From Cerioporus squamosus (taxonomy: Eukaryota; Basidiomycota; Agaricomycetes; Polyporales; Polyporaceae): a stretch of DNA of 64,000 nt. The position numbers and the translations under genes are program-made. This document shows positions 35,302-48,266 of this stretch, in pieces. Position 1 is the stretch's first letter. Every line of letters starts with the position of its first letter. The stretch covers positions 1 to 64,000 of the forward strand of contig JABYQS010000161.1 in assembly GCA_022592435.1 (NCBI GenBank), given 5' to 3'. The notes beneath the pieces were generated by a model, which saw only the letters and a program-made list of their open reading frames with translations, did no database searches and had not been told where the DNA came from.

Positions 35302-35897
35302 GTTTCGGAACAGATGTAAGAAGCAGAGATGTCGGTGGGCGGATGGTGTGGGGGAATACGAGGCTAGTCTAGGATGCAAAGGTGGATGAGCAGTATTTGA
35401 CTATTTTACAGCCATGCTGCGGTAATGTGTCGAAATTGCCGTCAGGGCAGAGTCTGTGGCGGCGGCGCCCCAATAGCTACTGTATGCAGAGTGATGCGTT
35501 GGGGTACCAGAGCATGCTTCGTGCGGATGCTGCTGCAGTGGTGTTCAAACCCTTCACATACGGGTTGCCTGTTCGTACACCGGTCCAGCCCCATCATACT
35601 CCATGTTGAAGGACAGCGATTCTCGATGCGCTCTCTGTGGCGCGTTCGCGGCGTGTCCACTGCGCGCTCACAGTAGGGGAGGGGGGAAGACTTGTGAGGC
35701 TAGAACTAAAGGTGGTATCGTCAGTAGAGACTACTGAGGGATGGTACTCACCTGGTACCGTGTCCTGCTCTTGAGACAATGCTCCGTTACGTCCACCACG
35801 AACTCAGGGTAAAGAGACACAGGAAGGTAATGTGGCATGGAGCCCAGAAAGGGAAACTTGAAAGGTACGTGCCCGTTACACCAACAAGCTGCCTTAG
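35302..35897. promoter_or_regulatory. Divergent promoter region
   Basis: 596 bp between the ATGs of the Cys-rich gene (minus) and the first coiled-coil/RING gene (plus). No clear TATA box or coding exon seen. Confidence 0.3.
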
Positions 35898-37029
35898 ATG
35901 GTGTGGCTGTGCCCCAGTGCACGGACCAAGCGCCACATGATTGCTCTTGACTTCGTACCACATCGCGCCCTGGACGACTTCACTCCCCCTGACCTGCATG
36001 CACAATGTCGCGCAGAGTCTGCCAATCTTGTCAGAGCCCATGCCCAGCTTGCGGAATCACTGGCGATTCACAGACAGACTGTCGAGCTTGAGTCTGCTCG
36101 GAAGGAGCGTGAGATCGTGCGTCTGCAGGCAGAGTTAGAGGATGCCAATGCAAAGAACCAGGTTCTTCAGGTACAATTGAGCCAGGAAGTTGCTGCGTGC
36201 GTTGCATGCAACCTTGAAGTCTCTGCGTTGAAAGAGGCCCGCAAGCTCAACGAAGAAGCACATGTCCAAGAGGTGACAGTGCTCAGCAGTGCCCATGTCG
36301 CACAGGTCGCTAAAGAGCGTGCTCTGATTGAAGCCGCACACAAAGAGGCCCTCGATTCCCATAAGCGCACTTGGTTGCGCGATACCTGCGACTTCGCAAA
36401 GAAGACCTCGTCCTTCTGCACGCAGCTCAGTGCTGCTCAGCAGGCTGCCACGGCGCCAAGTGCTCAACTTGCAGTGCGATCTTTTCCCGCTTCTCTTGTG
36501 TGCAACTACTAACAGTAACAACTACATGTAGACGCTCCAGCAGACAGAGGTATGGCATGACATTGAAACACAGTCTTTGCTTCGAATAGCTAATATACTT
36601 GTTCCCAGCGACAACTTCGTCAGCAGGTGGACGACATACAACAAGCATTGAGATGTAGCATCTGCACCCGGTTGGACAGGCCACAAGCGTGTACGTCCCC
36701 TGTGCGCTAAGCAGCACAGGTATACATGCTGACGTTGGTTTTGCAGGTACCCTCTGTGCTGCTTGGCAACTGTGTGCGCTGACTGCGGACGGAACTGGCG
36801 GGATAAACAGCCAGCATCCTTGGTTCAAGTCACGGACAACGCGGACACAGACAATGCGGCGAGCGCGAACATCCCGCTGAATGTCGAGGACAACACGAAC
36901 CATAACGAGCAGCGCCCGACAGTGTATACCCTCAACGAGAGCGTGATTTGCATGTTTTGCCGCAGACAGGTGGACGAGACCCACCCGCGTCCTGTCCCAA
37001 CTCTCGTACAGATTGCGAATCTACTTTGA
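35898..37029 (+). CDS. Coiled-coil protein with degenerate RING finger, 318 aa
   Basis: ATG 35898 (alternative 35937). Exons 35898-36473, 36532-36549 (an 18-nt micro-exon), 36609-36688 and 36747-37029 sum to 319 codons; introns have GTGCGA...CTACTAAC...GTAG, GTATGG...CCAG and GTGTAC...GCAG. Residues ~20-180 form a long coiled coil (ARKEREIVRLQAELEDANAK). The C-terminus is RING-like: CSIC, then YPLCCLATVCADC, then CMFC. The His of a C3HC4 RING (CGHxxC) is replaced (CLATVC), so zinc site 2 may be incomplete. RING proteins are usually ubiquitin ligases; activity here is doubtful. Confidence 0.65.
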
Positions 37030-37423
37030 CTGGAGAGCGCAGTCTCACGGACATTTGCTGTACAACATGATGCAATACTCGACGCACCGTTCTGTAGCTT
37101 GCTTTCACGGTCTTGATACATTAATGCATGAAATATATACCGATGACCTCCTCTCACAGTGGTGCGAACATCAGTTAGAAACGAATAAGGACTGATTAAG
37201 TACGATAATAGTGTCAGAGACTCGACAGGTAAGCACCGAGTAAGTAACAAGCATTAAGTAGTCTACTTATCCTGGCTGTGTAATCGTCTCTGCCTTTGAG
37301 CGCTTCGTCCTTGGCCTCTTCTCCTTCGTACCGCCACATCCCCTGCCCTTCCTTGTGCTTCGCTTCACATCTGTACGGTAGCTCTGCAAAGACGCTATAC
37401 GCTTGCAGCGACATTCTCTCAGA

Positions 37424-38855
37424 ATGCAGAACACTGACGACCAACCGGGCACGCTTGCGCACTCAATTATTCCTGCTTCGGTTCCTCCTCCCCTCGACCT
37501 GCCTCCACCTTCGGGACTTCCACCTTGCAGTGCTACAGCTGTCTCGTCATCTGCTGATGAGTGCGCTTCAACTACTATGGCTACCCCAGTTGCACAGGTA
37601 ACACTTCCATTCCGTCTGGTGTTCAGGCTTTGTAGTATAGACAATATGTATTTAAGCTCACACCTTCAATGACAAGCAGGTGCATGACGGTGCCCCTTCC
37701 AGAACGTATGATCTGTATCTTCCACCCCGCCCAAACTCGTACAGGGCTTGCTTCCCAACTTCAGGTGTTCACTTTGACTATGGCGCATCACAGGTGAGTA
37801 CGGATAGCCATTGCTGTCCTGTGTGGTCCGTTCACATGACATCAGTCATCGGACGACTTGCAGCGGTCGGCAATCACCACCATTGAGCACATCAAGTTGC
37901 ATGAGAGGGGCATCTACATTGGTAGCCTCGAGCAGTGGGATTGGATGAGCGCCGAGCACATCGAGCTACTCCGGCAGCAGGTGCAGGATCGCGAAGCAAG
38001 ACTCTCCTCTGCGATGCATGAATTGCAGCTTGCCGAGGCTTGTATCCTGAAGATGAGGGCCTCCACCAACGAAGACAAGAAGGCTCTTGCGGAGGCCGGC
38101 CAGGTGGTGGAGAGACAGTGTTTAGAACTTCAGCAGGGGCAAGTCAAGCTGCAGTGTGCCACGTCGGAGTTGGCACGGCAAGCGGGCGCATTCCACAAGT
38201 ACACGGAAGCCTCCAAACATGTCTGTGAGGACCACCTCATCATCCAAAACAAGCTCTACCGGCGCGAGAAGGACTATGATCGGGTCGAGGAGGAACTCCG
38301 TGCTGCCAAATGCGCACTTGCCGAGGAGCGGCAACGACATCTTGAGGAAATCGAGGTGAGCTCCCAGCTCATTGCGCCTGTACGTCTAACAATATCTGCT
38401 TGTAGCACGCGACGCAGCACTCAGTGGGTACCAACTTTGCATCCACGATGGCGATACTTTGAGGTTGATGCATGCCTAGAGCAACCTCGAGAACAAGCTC
38501 ACTGTCGCTCGTAGCGAAATTACCGCCATCAGGGACGAATTGGCTTGTAAGATCTGTGGCAGTTTCACGCTGGCCACGCACGCGTACATTGTTTTCACGC
38601 CGTACCCCAATTGACTCGCTGACCGAGCATATTCAGGTATACCTGCATGCATATGAATTGCCTCGAGTGTTCCGAAAAGTGGCTCAAGCAACAGAAGGAC
38701 AACTATAATGCTGCGCGAGTACGAGATCCGTATCTGAGAGCCAAGGACTGGTATTACTGCCCAATCTGCAGGGAAAAGCCTGGTGGCGCTGTCACTGCCA
38801 AGCCAGTCCCGGTTCTGCGAACTCTCGAAGAACACCTTATGGCCTTCCCTGAGTA
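37424..38855 (+). CDS. Coiled-coil RING protein, tandem neighbour
   Basis: ATG 37424. Exons 37424-37597, 37680-37793, 37846-38355, 38406-38423 (another 18-nt micro-exon) and 38480 to about 38553 join in phase. Pro/Ser-rich N-terminus, then a coiled coil (LRQQVQDREARLSSAMHELQ to RRE, RVEEELRAAKCALAEE). The C3HC4 RING is complete in residues: CKIC ... C-M-H-M-N-C-L-E-C ... CPIC, the last part at 38637-38855. The intron between CKICGS and YTCMHMNC (about 38554-38636) does not join in frame by my reading (one base off), so a non-standard donor, a mutation or a sequence error is possible. Same architecture and micro-exon as the gene upstream: a likely tandem duplicate. Confidence 0.55.
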
Positions 38856-39490
38856 GATTTCATGTGTATGTCACAAAATGCGACCTATCTAGCACTTATC
38901 TGGTGGATAATGGACCTATCATTGGTTATTAGGAGTTATTAGGAGTTATCAGTAGCTTATCAGCGAGTTATCGCTATTTTGATCATTTACTATCTTATTT
39001 TGGGATATTCTTTCTCATAGCTTAGTTCCATGGAACATTCTCTTTCCAGGTCTTTCCAGAACTTGTCTAGATCTCTGTTCTGGACTGTTCTATGTCTAGA
39101 ACAGTCCAGGGCCTGCCTAGATGATAGAATGTTCTAGATATATGCCTAGTAATGTAGTGTACGCTATTGGTCCACTGTCTGCTGCTGAGTAATGGGCTTT
39201 GCTCAGCAGCATGACTCACTATTACTCATTCTTACTCAGCTAGTCATGTGATAGCTTAGAGTACCAGGGGTCTTCCCCAGTCCCAGGGGGGCTGGGCTGC
39301 ATGTATATAAACCACCAGCCTGAGGCCTGCATCCTCAGACTTATCCACTTATTGTCTTAGCTCATCTAACTCTTCACCTCACACATCAAGTCCCCACCTT
39401 ACTACCCTAATCAGTGAGTATTCAGTTTGGGCTTACTGTTATAGCCTCACACCTTGCATATGTCCTGGAATGAGTATCCTTTCAGCTCAG
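38856..39490. other. AT-rich, possibly a solo LTR
   Basis: Has a TATA-like GTATATAAACC near 39303, short repeats (TTATTAGGAGTTATTAGGAG) and palindromic TTCTAGA-type motifs such as occur in fungal LTRs. No TG...CA ends with a target duplication could be fixed. Confidence 0.25.
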
Positions 39491-39772
39491 CTTGGCTGAA
39501 ATCTCTCCGCATCTCCTGCTGTTTTATGCTGAGCCACTTCCGCCTGTCCTCAATGTCGTCGATGGCAAGATAGGCTGGAAGTCCCTCAACCAGGCAGGCG
39601 TAGATGGCCAGATGGAAGGGGTAGTGCAGGAGTATGTAACTTGGGGGAGACCCGTCACCGGAGTATCCCGGCGTCTACTGACTCGTAGGACGTACGTCCC
39701 CACAGTAAGTACTACCGTGGCTCACGCTGCAGTACTTTCCTGATGGTATTCTACTTATTTGATACATCCCAC

Positions 39773-42700
39773 TCACACCCCAACCATCTCGCAGTCCGAG
39801 CCTCCGTCGCGCTCATCCATCGATGACGACTTGATGCCTGCCATCCATCCAGTCCCTCGCCGGGGCCACCCGCGTCTCCCTGTCTCCTGACACCTGGCAA
39901 TGAACCAAGGTACTTTCCCCGTCCCTTCGCACATGCACATGGGAAGCTCGACGTACTCGTGCAGGTTCCTGGCCCCTTCCACCTCTTGCTTCTTGAGTAT
40001 CAGTCCTTCACCGGGGTGCAGACGGATGTCTCCTCTCGGCATTGGGATCCACTGGTCCAACAAGAAGTCGTACATGTCCACGCACAGTGTCAAGGACTGC
40101 AAGTGCGTCTCCAGCCCGAGAGCCTTGAGGACGACCGGGTGCCATGCATTAAACAATGCACCGTGCTCCAAGGCAGCTACAATCACCTCCACATGTTTAG
40201 GCTCTGAGCCGGCCTGCCGCTTGTTAACCCTGATATTCTCGCTCCATTGCCGTCTGAGCCATGTACCACGTAATAGACATACACCACTATCACCTTGTCG
40301 GGGACCGCCCCTTGCTGTTCCGCGCATACTACGTCGTTCTAGTGCTGCAGGGTCGGGTCCCATGACCGGAAAATGACTGGAACCTGACCCGACCTGAGCA
40401 AAAATGACTGGACCATAACCACAAAGGTAGCAGTCAGGTCGCCAGTCAGGTCGTGGTCATTATTTTTCAACCAATATCTATGACTGGACATGACTGATGA
40501 TGACCAGTCATGACCAGTCTTTTTTGCCCTACCAGTGACCTGGTTATAGGTGCCTTTGACTGGTAATGACCGGTCATAACCAGTTAAAATCAGTCCCGAC
40601 TAAGCTATACCAGGTGAGAGCACATATATTGTATAGCCCTTTGGACTTTAAGTCATCAAGATGATCATTTAGAGAGTATCTTAGGCTTGTATAAGGCTAT
40701 TCACCTCTTGATCATGACTTCTCCAACCTTCTTGGGTAGTTATGACTGGTCTTAAGTGGTTATAACTGATCATCAGTTTTGACCGGTCAAAACTGTAACT
40801 TGACTGCAGTTAGGTCAGGTCGTACCGTTGTACTACTTCCAGTCCAGTCATAAGACTGAAGGACCGGTCATGTCCAGTCGTAGGTCAGGTCATGGCTCTG
40901 GATGGCCAATAACCTGACCCGACCCGACCCTGCAGCACTACGTCGTTCAGTCGCATGGCCCTCTTCAGACACCACGCCGGGAAGCCGGGATCCTTGTGGA
41001 CAGGTGGGGTATGCACTGCCAACTCTGTCAAGAAGGCGGCCTGCGCATGGGAGCTGAGCTGGAGGGGAAGCAGGTGCTCGTGGCCCCGCACTTTTGGCCG
41101 GTCTCGGAGACCCCCTTGCACTGTCCTATCATTGAAGATTTTGCTGCCAACATGGTACACAGGGACGCACCTTCTGGATGACTAGGATTACGTTGTTCCC
41201 ATTGCCCCCGCCCAGCTTCAAAGCGACGGTGTGGCCGGCTCCGAGGGGACAGGCCCCCAGGATCTCCTGACAAGTCTTCACGTCCGGCAGGTACTTCCAC
41301 ATGAGTGCTTTGACGCATGGGTCTGAGTCGATGTCTGCGGTCGTGGATGGGGAGAGGTCGCTCATGTTGTGGCAGCAAGTGCGCAGCAAGACGTGAGTGA
41401 ACATCGATGTCGCGCTCAGGGCAGGCGTGCCTCCGGTGCCTCTGGGGAACTCCCCCAGTATGCCATGTAGTTACACGTTCCCTATGGTCTCATGCAACGC
41501 ATTCATCATTTTGTCCATGCGCACTTTTCCTGCGCTCTGTTTTCTACTGAACACATGGTACATTGAGGAAGCTCCCTACTAGCGTACACAGCCGTCACAC
41601 CTTGCCCTTCCCCTTGCCCCTGCCATCCCACGTGTTCTCTGGCGATCGCGCACGGAACGGAGATGAAGGAGGAGACCAGTCGTCCCATGGCATCCCATAC
41701 CACCCGGACGGCCCTCAGGCAGCGATGCTTGAGTTAGACGATGAAGCCCTCCCACCCCACAGGGGACACCCCACAGATGACGGCCGTGACGAAGATGGCT
41801 GCGAAGAGGGCGGGGGGTGCTCCCCGTTGTCCTCGTCGTCGGTGAGCTCCAGGGGAGAGTGGGACCTAGTTGACGGGTGTGTCGAAGGCGGCCGGCTGCT
41901 GGTGGACGGTGCACGGGAGCTTGTCGAAGGCGCACAGGAACTCCTGCTGTCATATCGTTCCAAGCGCGGGCGTCGCTTAGGAGGGAGCAACCTTTCGTCG
42001 CTGCTGCTGCTGATGATGACAATGGTGTTGTCTGCCTTCACCCCCATATGCTCTCTTCCCCGTCGCGGTCTTTTGGATGGCGTGGGTGGAGGCGGCTGGG
42101 GTGTGGATGGTCTGTGCACGGGGGTTGAGCGGCGGAAGGAGGGCTCCTCTACCTTGACAGCAGCAACAGTCTTCGGGGCGCAATTAGATACAGCATATGC
42201 GAGCCACGCAGGCACACCACACTGGTTGTGGGAGACAAACGTGGGGAGGGTGAGCTGCACGTAGTAGTCGAGATCCGGGACGGCGTGAATGCTGTTCCTC
42301 TGGAAGATGATCCCCTGCCCTTCCAACAGAGTTAGGGGATGAGTTTGGGGAAGGGCGGGCATCCACCTCTCCCCGAAGATCTCCCACATCTCCACGCGCT
42401 CGCAGATCTTGCGTGAACCCATGTTCATTCCCAGCGGTTCGAGCAACCCTTCTTGCTTGATGGACACGGTCACAAGATGTGCGTGCCGTTGGCCCTCGAT
42501 GTTCTTCACGGTCGGAGGACACCCCTTCTGAGTGAACTCTTATTACAAGGGGCTCAATGACGCCAAACCTAACACGACGCACCGTATGGTATATGCACAC
42601 CAGAACCGGAACCTTTTCCTCTGCCTTCGTCCGCTTTCTTTGTCCCGAGGACCCACCACCTGTTGAGGCACCCGTGTTCGTCCTGTTGTCCAACCCTCCC

Positions 42701-42936
42701 CACATGAGGTTGTCCAGGAAGCCCAGGAGGCGGCTGCCTTGGGTGTGGCGGGACGCCCCTTCATGCTCCACCTGTTGAAGGGCTCTCAGACAGCTAACGT
42801 CTGCCCTGAGAAGCTCCCTGGCCTGGCCTGTGCACCAGTGGGCAAATTCGACGTCGTCGAATGGGGGTGGATCCAGCTGGGCGATGGTGGCAAGACAGTT
42901 CCCTCGTGCCTCACGATGCCCGACATACTCCAACAC
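39773..42936 (-). pseudogene. Gene X: unrecognised multi-exon gene split by a hAT MITE
   Basis: Coding-like minus-strand blocks: about 42936-42598 (EYVGHREARGNCLATIAQLD), an intron GTGCGT...CTCAG (59 nt), then 42538 to about 41715 (IFQRNSIHAVPDLDYYVQLT, then a Ser/Pro-rich tail), a block at 41390-41180 (ALMWKYLPDVKTCQEILGAC), then one ending RAMRLNDVV at the MITE boundary (40941). Beyond the MITE the frame resumes and, after a GTATGT...TCAG intron, encodes HVEVIVAALEHGALFNAWHP and DQWIPMPRGDIRLHPGEGL. A TGA at about 41716-41718 may be an intron signal or a break. Comparable sequences are, to my memory, dispersed in mushroom genomes without known function. Confidence 0.5.
40340..40940. mobile_element. 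hAT MITE, family C
   Basis: 601 bp with perfect 19-bp inverted ends TAGTGCTGCAGGGTCGGGT and an 8-bp target duplication CGTCGTTC (40332-40339, 40941-40948). The inside is built of many TGACTGG/CCAGTCA and GACCGGTCA palindromes and has no coding capacity. The tip shares CTGCAGGG with the autonomous hAT at 44745. It interrupts gene X in a coding exon. Confidence 0.92.
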
Positions 42937-44758
42937 CCTGAGATGCTCCTTGCACCTGAAAGTTTTTGCGGAGCACTGTGGTGATGTTATGTAAATACGC
43001 CCATCTGCACACTGGTCCTAACGTACGATCTCGTAGACTAGAGTGATATGTTCTTTGTTGGAGAACCCGTAGCTCACGTGGGGAAATGTTTCTTGCCAGT
43101 TGTCGGACAAGTGCGGACGAGAGAGAGGAAGGTGTGTCGATGGCTCTTGAGCAAGCGGTCGACGACAGGCGGGATTCGCGCATCGTGTGCCTTGGCCCCC
43201 ATCGGGAGTGCTCAGGGAACCACGGAAGGGAGTCGAGCAAAGACAGGTGGCCGTGACAAAATTTCACGCCCGCATTTTTCGCTCCTCGCAGCCCGATCCT
43301 GTGCCGATTTCTCCCGGTCGAGGCTATCGGGGGCCTCCCCCTAGGTGGGCCTTCGTAGCCGCCCGCATGATCGCGGGGTGTGGGGTCTGCCCGCCACCCC
43401 CACATGGTAATAACAGCTGAGCACTGCGACACGGGGCTACTGATCGGGAACTAACAGGGTTCAGGATGACCGCGCACGACACGTAGTCCTTGCGCGGCTC
43501 TGAGATACACCCTGGTAGACAGAAGTCTGCGCCCATTCCGGCCCACGCCCCTGCCCCGCCTGCTTGCTGAGCCAATGCAAGTCGAAGCATCTGTGGGTGG
43601 GGCAAACTCGGGCAGCTTCTTCGGTTCAGGTATTTCAGACTGACCGCACTACTCACAGATATGCGCTGGCAACCGCAAGTGCGATCACCCCAAATTCGCG
43701 GCTACACCTGAGGGGCCTGCCGACGCTCATATGCTCCTCTTGCTGTCCCTTGCGAGGGCAGACACCGCACCAACGTCAAAACCGGGCTAGGTGCTCGCCC
43801 AGCTGGCCTACCAATGGGGTTACGGAAGAGAAGAAACACCGGCGCTTTGCCAGCATGTACGGGCGCGCCCGTGAGCTTGATAGCCGGCGGCTCGTGGGTG
43901 CTCTTGTTGTCCACCAACCTTGCTTTGTTTGCGTTTGCGATCGCAGTGTCCCAGCATCCTCCACACTTCCATTCCTACGCCCATTCACGCCGCGGTGCAG
44001 GCTAGAAACTGCTTGTTTCGCCCGAAGGTCGAGCATTACTCTGTAGCCTAGACTTCGCATTGGTCACACGAGTCCTCACCTGCCGCGTGCCTGCACAACA
44101 TGGATGACACGTCTCCGGCGGGGCTCCCTTTGGCCCCAGTCCCCACGCCTACCCCTGCAGAGACGTCCACTTGGTTTTCTAGTATGTCTTTTCCGCCCGG
44201 GCCTCTCATACCATCCCACTCATTGTCTTTCTATGCCACTTTGCAGGCATCTCCGACGATGTCATTGGGACTTCTCTGGTTCATGCTTTCTCCTCCGGAG
44301 GAGAGTACTATGTCACATCACCCAACATGACCTATGTGCCGATGGTTGTGGAAGGCATTGCCAGTGTCCAGCTCTGTGCCAACGGCTACTATGGCCCGGC
44401 CGATCCATCGCTATGCCCCCAGGTACATGTTCCCCGATTTGCGTACATGGCCGCAGTGCGCAAAAGGCTTCCCGCCTCTCACCAGTATGGACTCTTGTGG
44501 GCTTCTCCTTCCCGCACGGACTTTGAGGTGCTTTCTGGCACCCCCGTTAACGGTTTGGGCTTCCTGTCCGCAGACTTCCTCCGTCCATTTGATGGTCTGG
44601 TAGCAGACATTAGCCAGCGTGTCCGCGCCCACTGCTTGGACACTGGAGAGGAGGGCTCTCCCATCCTGCGATGGCATGAGCTGTTGGTCGGTCAGGCTCT
44701 CTCTCGCCTGCGGGTGATGCCCGCATCCTTCCAAGATCAAAGTCTAGTGATCTGCAGG

Positions 44759-44822
44759 GGTAGGGGTAACCCTGGGGGGTTAGGGGTAGGGGTGGCCAAG
44801 GGGTAGGGGTGGGGGTACACAT
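44759..44822 (+). repeat. G-rich subterminal repeat, left end of hAT
   Basis: Repeated GGGGTAGGGGT/GGGGTGGGGG units, telomere-like and prone to form G-quadruplexes; probable transposase-binding region. The mirror counterpart is at the right end. Confidence 0.6.
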
Positions 44823-45067
44823 CCATCAACCCCTCACACCCCTGCAAAACCCTTACGGGTTTGATGCATTACAGAGGTTGGAAATACTTAATTACACAGT
44901 GACTTATCCCTGGACGCGCTCAAGGACACTCCGGCAAGATGCGAGGAGCCACGAGTTTGAACTGCGGAACTGTATAGTTCTTTACCATAACAGGCCATTA
45001 CATAAGCGACTGGATGCACGGCACATTCAGACGGAGGTAGCGACAACTCATACAAATCCAGTACAAC

Positions 45068-48000
45068 ATGGGTAAGCTCAAAAAAGCGGTCACAGCCCTC
45101 AAGCGGAAGGCATCGGACATCAGCTCCAAGTTCAAGAAGAAGCGGAAGAAGGGCGACGATGCGGAGAGCGCTATCTCCGTGGGATCTAACTCTACCACAT
45201 CAAGCAGCAACTACCGGTCGCCTACGGTCGAAGATGTCCCCGACGAAGATGACGAGCCTCGTGGCAGCAGCATGGGCGGGGACGAGGACGAGGCATCAGA
45301 CGAGGAAGCATCGGCAAGGAAGTTCCGGAAGCAGCTGGAGGACGAACTCAGTGAGTACATGCGCTCTCACACGGTGATCACAGATACTTACATAATGTTG
45401 CAGAGCAGAAACAGCGTAAATGGAAGTCGTACACCTACGCCTTCTATCAGCCAAAGGTCAACATCATCATCAAGTCGCCCACGAAAATCGGGCACGAGTT
45501 CACTTGCGCAAAACCCGGCTGCAAACAAACCATCATCCGGTATCTAGACACTCACGACGCAACGTCGACGGGCAATCTTCGGGATCATGCCAAATCTTGC
45601 TGGGGCCTCGAGATCGTACGCGCTGCGGAGGGTGTGGGAGATCATCTCAAGGTGCGCCCCATGGTCGAGGCATACGGAAGGTCTGGAACGATTACCAAGA
45701 TCTTCAAACACATCGGCAAAGGGAAGGTTAGTTATTCGACACGGCAGCATACGGCGGCAGAAACTCGGTGCGTACCTTTACTGAGATCCCGGGTGACGAG
45801 TCTGATGGCGGTATACAGAGCGTGGATCGTGCGTTGGGTTGCTGAGAACAAACGGCCATACGAGATCGTCGGCGATCGCGCGTTCTTGATGTTGATGAAG
45901 ACTGGGCGTCCGGAATACAAGCTTCCATCACCGTCAACGGTCTCGCGTGACGTGCTCCGCGTCTTCGCGAAGTGCCGCTCCCAGATTGCACAAATGTTAA
46001 AGGTGAGCGCTGAGCGACGGCGACAGTTTGTGGGATAACTGACCTTGACGGCGCGCAGGACTTCGAGGGTGATCTGAACTTCACATGTGACGCTTGGACA
46101 TCCCCTAATCACAAGGCGTTAGTTGCATTTGCGGTACACTTGCATCACGAGGGCTCACCACTGTCGTTCCTGCTGGATGTGGTCGAGGTTGCGGAATCGC
46201 ACACGGGCGAAGCGCTGGCAAGGGCGTTCGAAAAGGTGCTCCTGGAGTTTGAGATCAGCGAAAAGGTCAGTTGGCTAGCCTAAACGCGTGCACGAGATTA
46301 TTGAACTCACACACAATAGCTCCTGGGCGTGACCGCAGACAACGCGACACCCAATGACACCATGATCGACGAGCTCGAGGCGAAGATCGAGGGCTTCCGA
46401 GGGCAGGCGAACCGCGCCTGATGCTTCGACCACGTTGTGAACCTGTGCGCGAAGTCCGTGCTGAGGCCGTTCGATGTGCGGAAGGGTAAGGAGGGCGAGG
46501 CGTACTCGGAGGCTGAGGCCGCCGTGCGGGCCCTGCTTGATGACGTGGACCTGTACGCAAGCGGTCTTGATGCAGCAGCCGGCGAGGACATCGGAGAGGA
46601 TGATGACGAGGATGGGTTTGTCGATGAACGTGATGATATGGACGAGGGGGAGCGCGCCGACCTGGAGGAGAGCATCCTCCCGGTGAAACTCATGTTGACG
46701 AAGGTGTGTTTGACGACTGCATAGCTTAACTCACCTTGTTCATCCTTCCTGAACTCGCTCCAGATCCGCACCCTCGCCCACAAGATCTTGAACTCCTCCA
46801 CCGTCCTCCTCCCGGCATGGCACAAGGTCGTCGAGGACTTGAAGCTGCCACCGCGAGTCTTGCCGCGCGACGTTCGCACGCGCTGGAATTCGACCTATAC
46901 AATGCTGGATGTCGCATTGAAGTACCGGAAGGCCGTCAACGAGATAACAGGAAGCAAGAAATACGACTTGAGGGACTACGAGCTCGAGGAGGAGGAGTGG
47001 CTGGTTGCTGCGCAGTTGCGTGACGTGTTGAAGGTACGCCCTCGAACATGCGATCCCGTGACGTGTGCACGGACCATTTGCACGCTCTATTTGTCTACGC
47101 TTATTTGCGCGTGCAGCTCGAGCTCTGCCACGCTCCGCCCTGCCCATCCATCTGCCCTCCTGCTCATCGCTCATAGTCCCTAACAGCTGTTCTCCGATGC
47201 CACACTCTTTTTCTCTCGTTCTGGCACCCCGAACCTCGTAACCATCATCCCTGCTATTGACCACATCGACGACCAACTCGCGAAGATCGCCCTCGACAAG
47301 AAGATCCTCCCTGCTGTTCGTGCTGCGGCGTCTCTTGGCAGGAAGACATGCAACCGTTATTATGAGAAGACAGACGAGACGGAGGCCTATCGTTTTGCAA
47401 TGAGTACGTCTCCCCTCGCAGTCGCATACATCTTCCGAGCCATAGCTGACCCATCCTCACTCAGTGCTGCATCCCTCATGGAAACTCGAGTATTTCAAGG
47501 AGGCTGGTTGGGAAGACGAATGGATTTCGCACGCGAAGGACTTATTGGAGCAGGAGTATGCCCGTAAGTACATGGATCATCCGCTCAGTGATGACGAGGC
47601 CGCCGGCTCGTCTGATGGCGAGGATGCGACGAAGGTGCATCTCACTCGCTGTCAGACTTCCTGCATCCCATATGACTCATGTTCTCGCTGCAGGAGAACA
47701 CTGGAAACCAGTTCGATAACCTCCCGGTGTTCAGACGTCGCGACGCGCGCAGCACCAGCGCTGATCAAGAACTTGTACGTTATTTCGCTACCCCTATCGT
47801 CGCCACGAAGGACCCCATCCAGTGGTGGTGGGACCACCGCCGTGAGTTCCCCCGGTTGTCGTGCATGGCTTTTAATTACCTGACGATCCCTGGTACGCAT
47901 ACCGTAATCTCTTACTGTTGACATCGCTGATCAACTTGTCGCAGGTACTTCGGTTGATATTGAGCGTGTATTTAGTCGCGGCAGGTTGCTGTTACCTCAT

Positions 48001-48177
48001 GTACGTAATCGTCTCTCCGCGCAGTCGATTCGCGCACTTCTGTGCCTCGGCGAGTGGTCGCTCTTGGACCTCATCGACGACTCTGATGTCGAGAAGGTTG
48101 TTCAGAAGTTGGAGGAGCTCGATGGTGATGAAGAGGTGCTGTTGGAGGATGGCTGGGACCGTATCAAGCTTCGTTGA
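45068..48177 (+). pseudogene. hAT transposase with one nonsense codon
   Basis: ATG 45068. Order: Lys-rich N-terminus and acidic Ser-rich linker; BED-type zinc finger (HEFTCAKPGCKQTI ... TGNLRDHAKSC); RNase-H-like core with the catalytic-Asp contexts FTCDAWTSPNH and GVTADNATPND; the helical insertion; the QWWWDHRREFPRLS motif; and the hATC dimerisation domain (IERVFSRGRLLLPHVRNRLS). About nine introns, all with good borders. The frame is intact except TGA at 46419-46421 in Asn-Arg-Ala-stop-Cys-Phe-Asp, where hAT proteins usually have Arg (CGA). Stop at 48175-48177. Without that change it would be a full-length autonomous transposase. Confidence 0.88.
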
Positions 48178-48266
48178 TGTTGACCTTTGTATTTGTTATA
48201 TGATACGACTGTTTATATGTCTCATGGTGTGATCAATGGCTTCCGACTGCATGCTATGTCTGTACC

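Noticed and set aside
38856..39490. Solo LTR
   Set aside because: A TATA-like site and LTR-like composition are present, but no matched TG...CA ends or target duplication could be found, so it is listed only as a possibility.
41563..42264. 233-codon plus frame
   Set aside because: Antisense of the Ser/Pro-rich part of gene X, which has splice signals and coherent protein blocks on the minus strand.
42184..42936. One continuous 250-codon exon of gene X
   Set aside because: The better model leaves this frame at a GTGCGT donor (about 42597) and re-enters another frame after CTCAG; the read-through C-terminal half is low quality.
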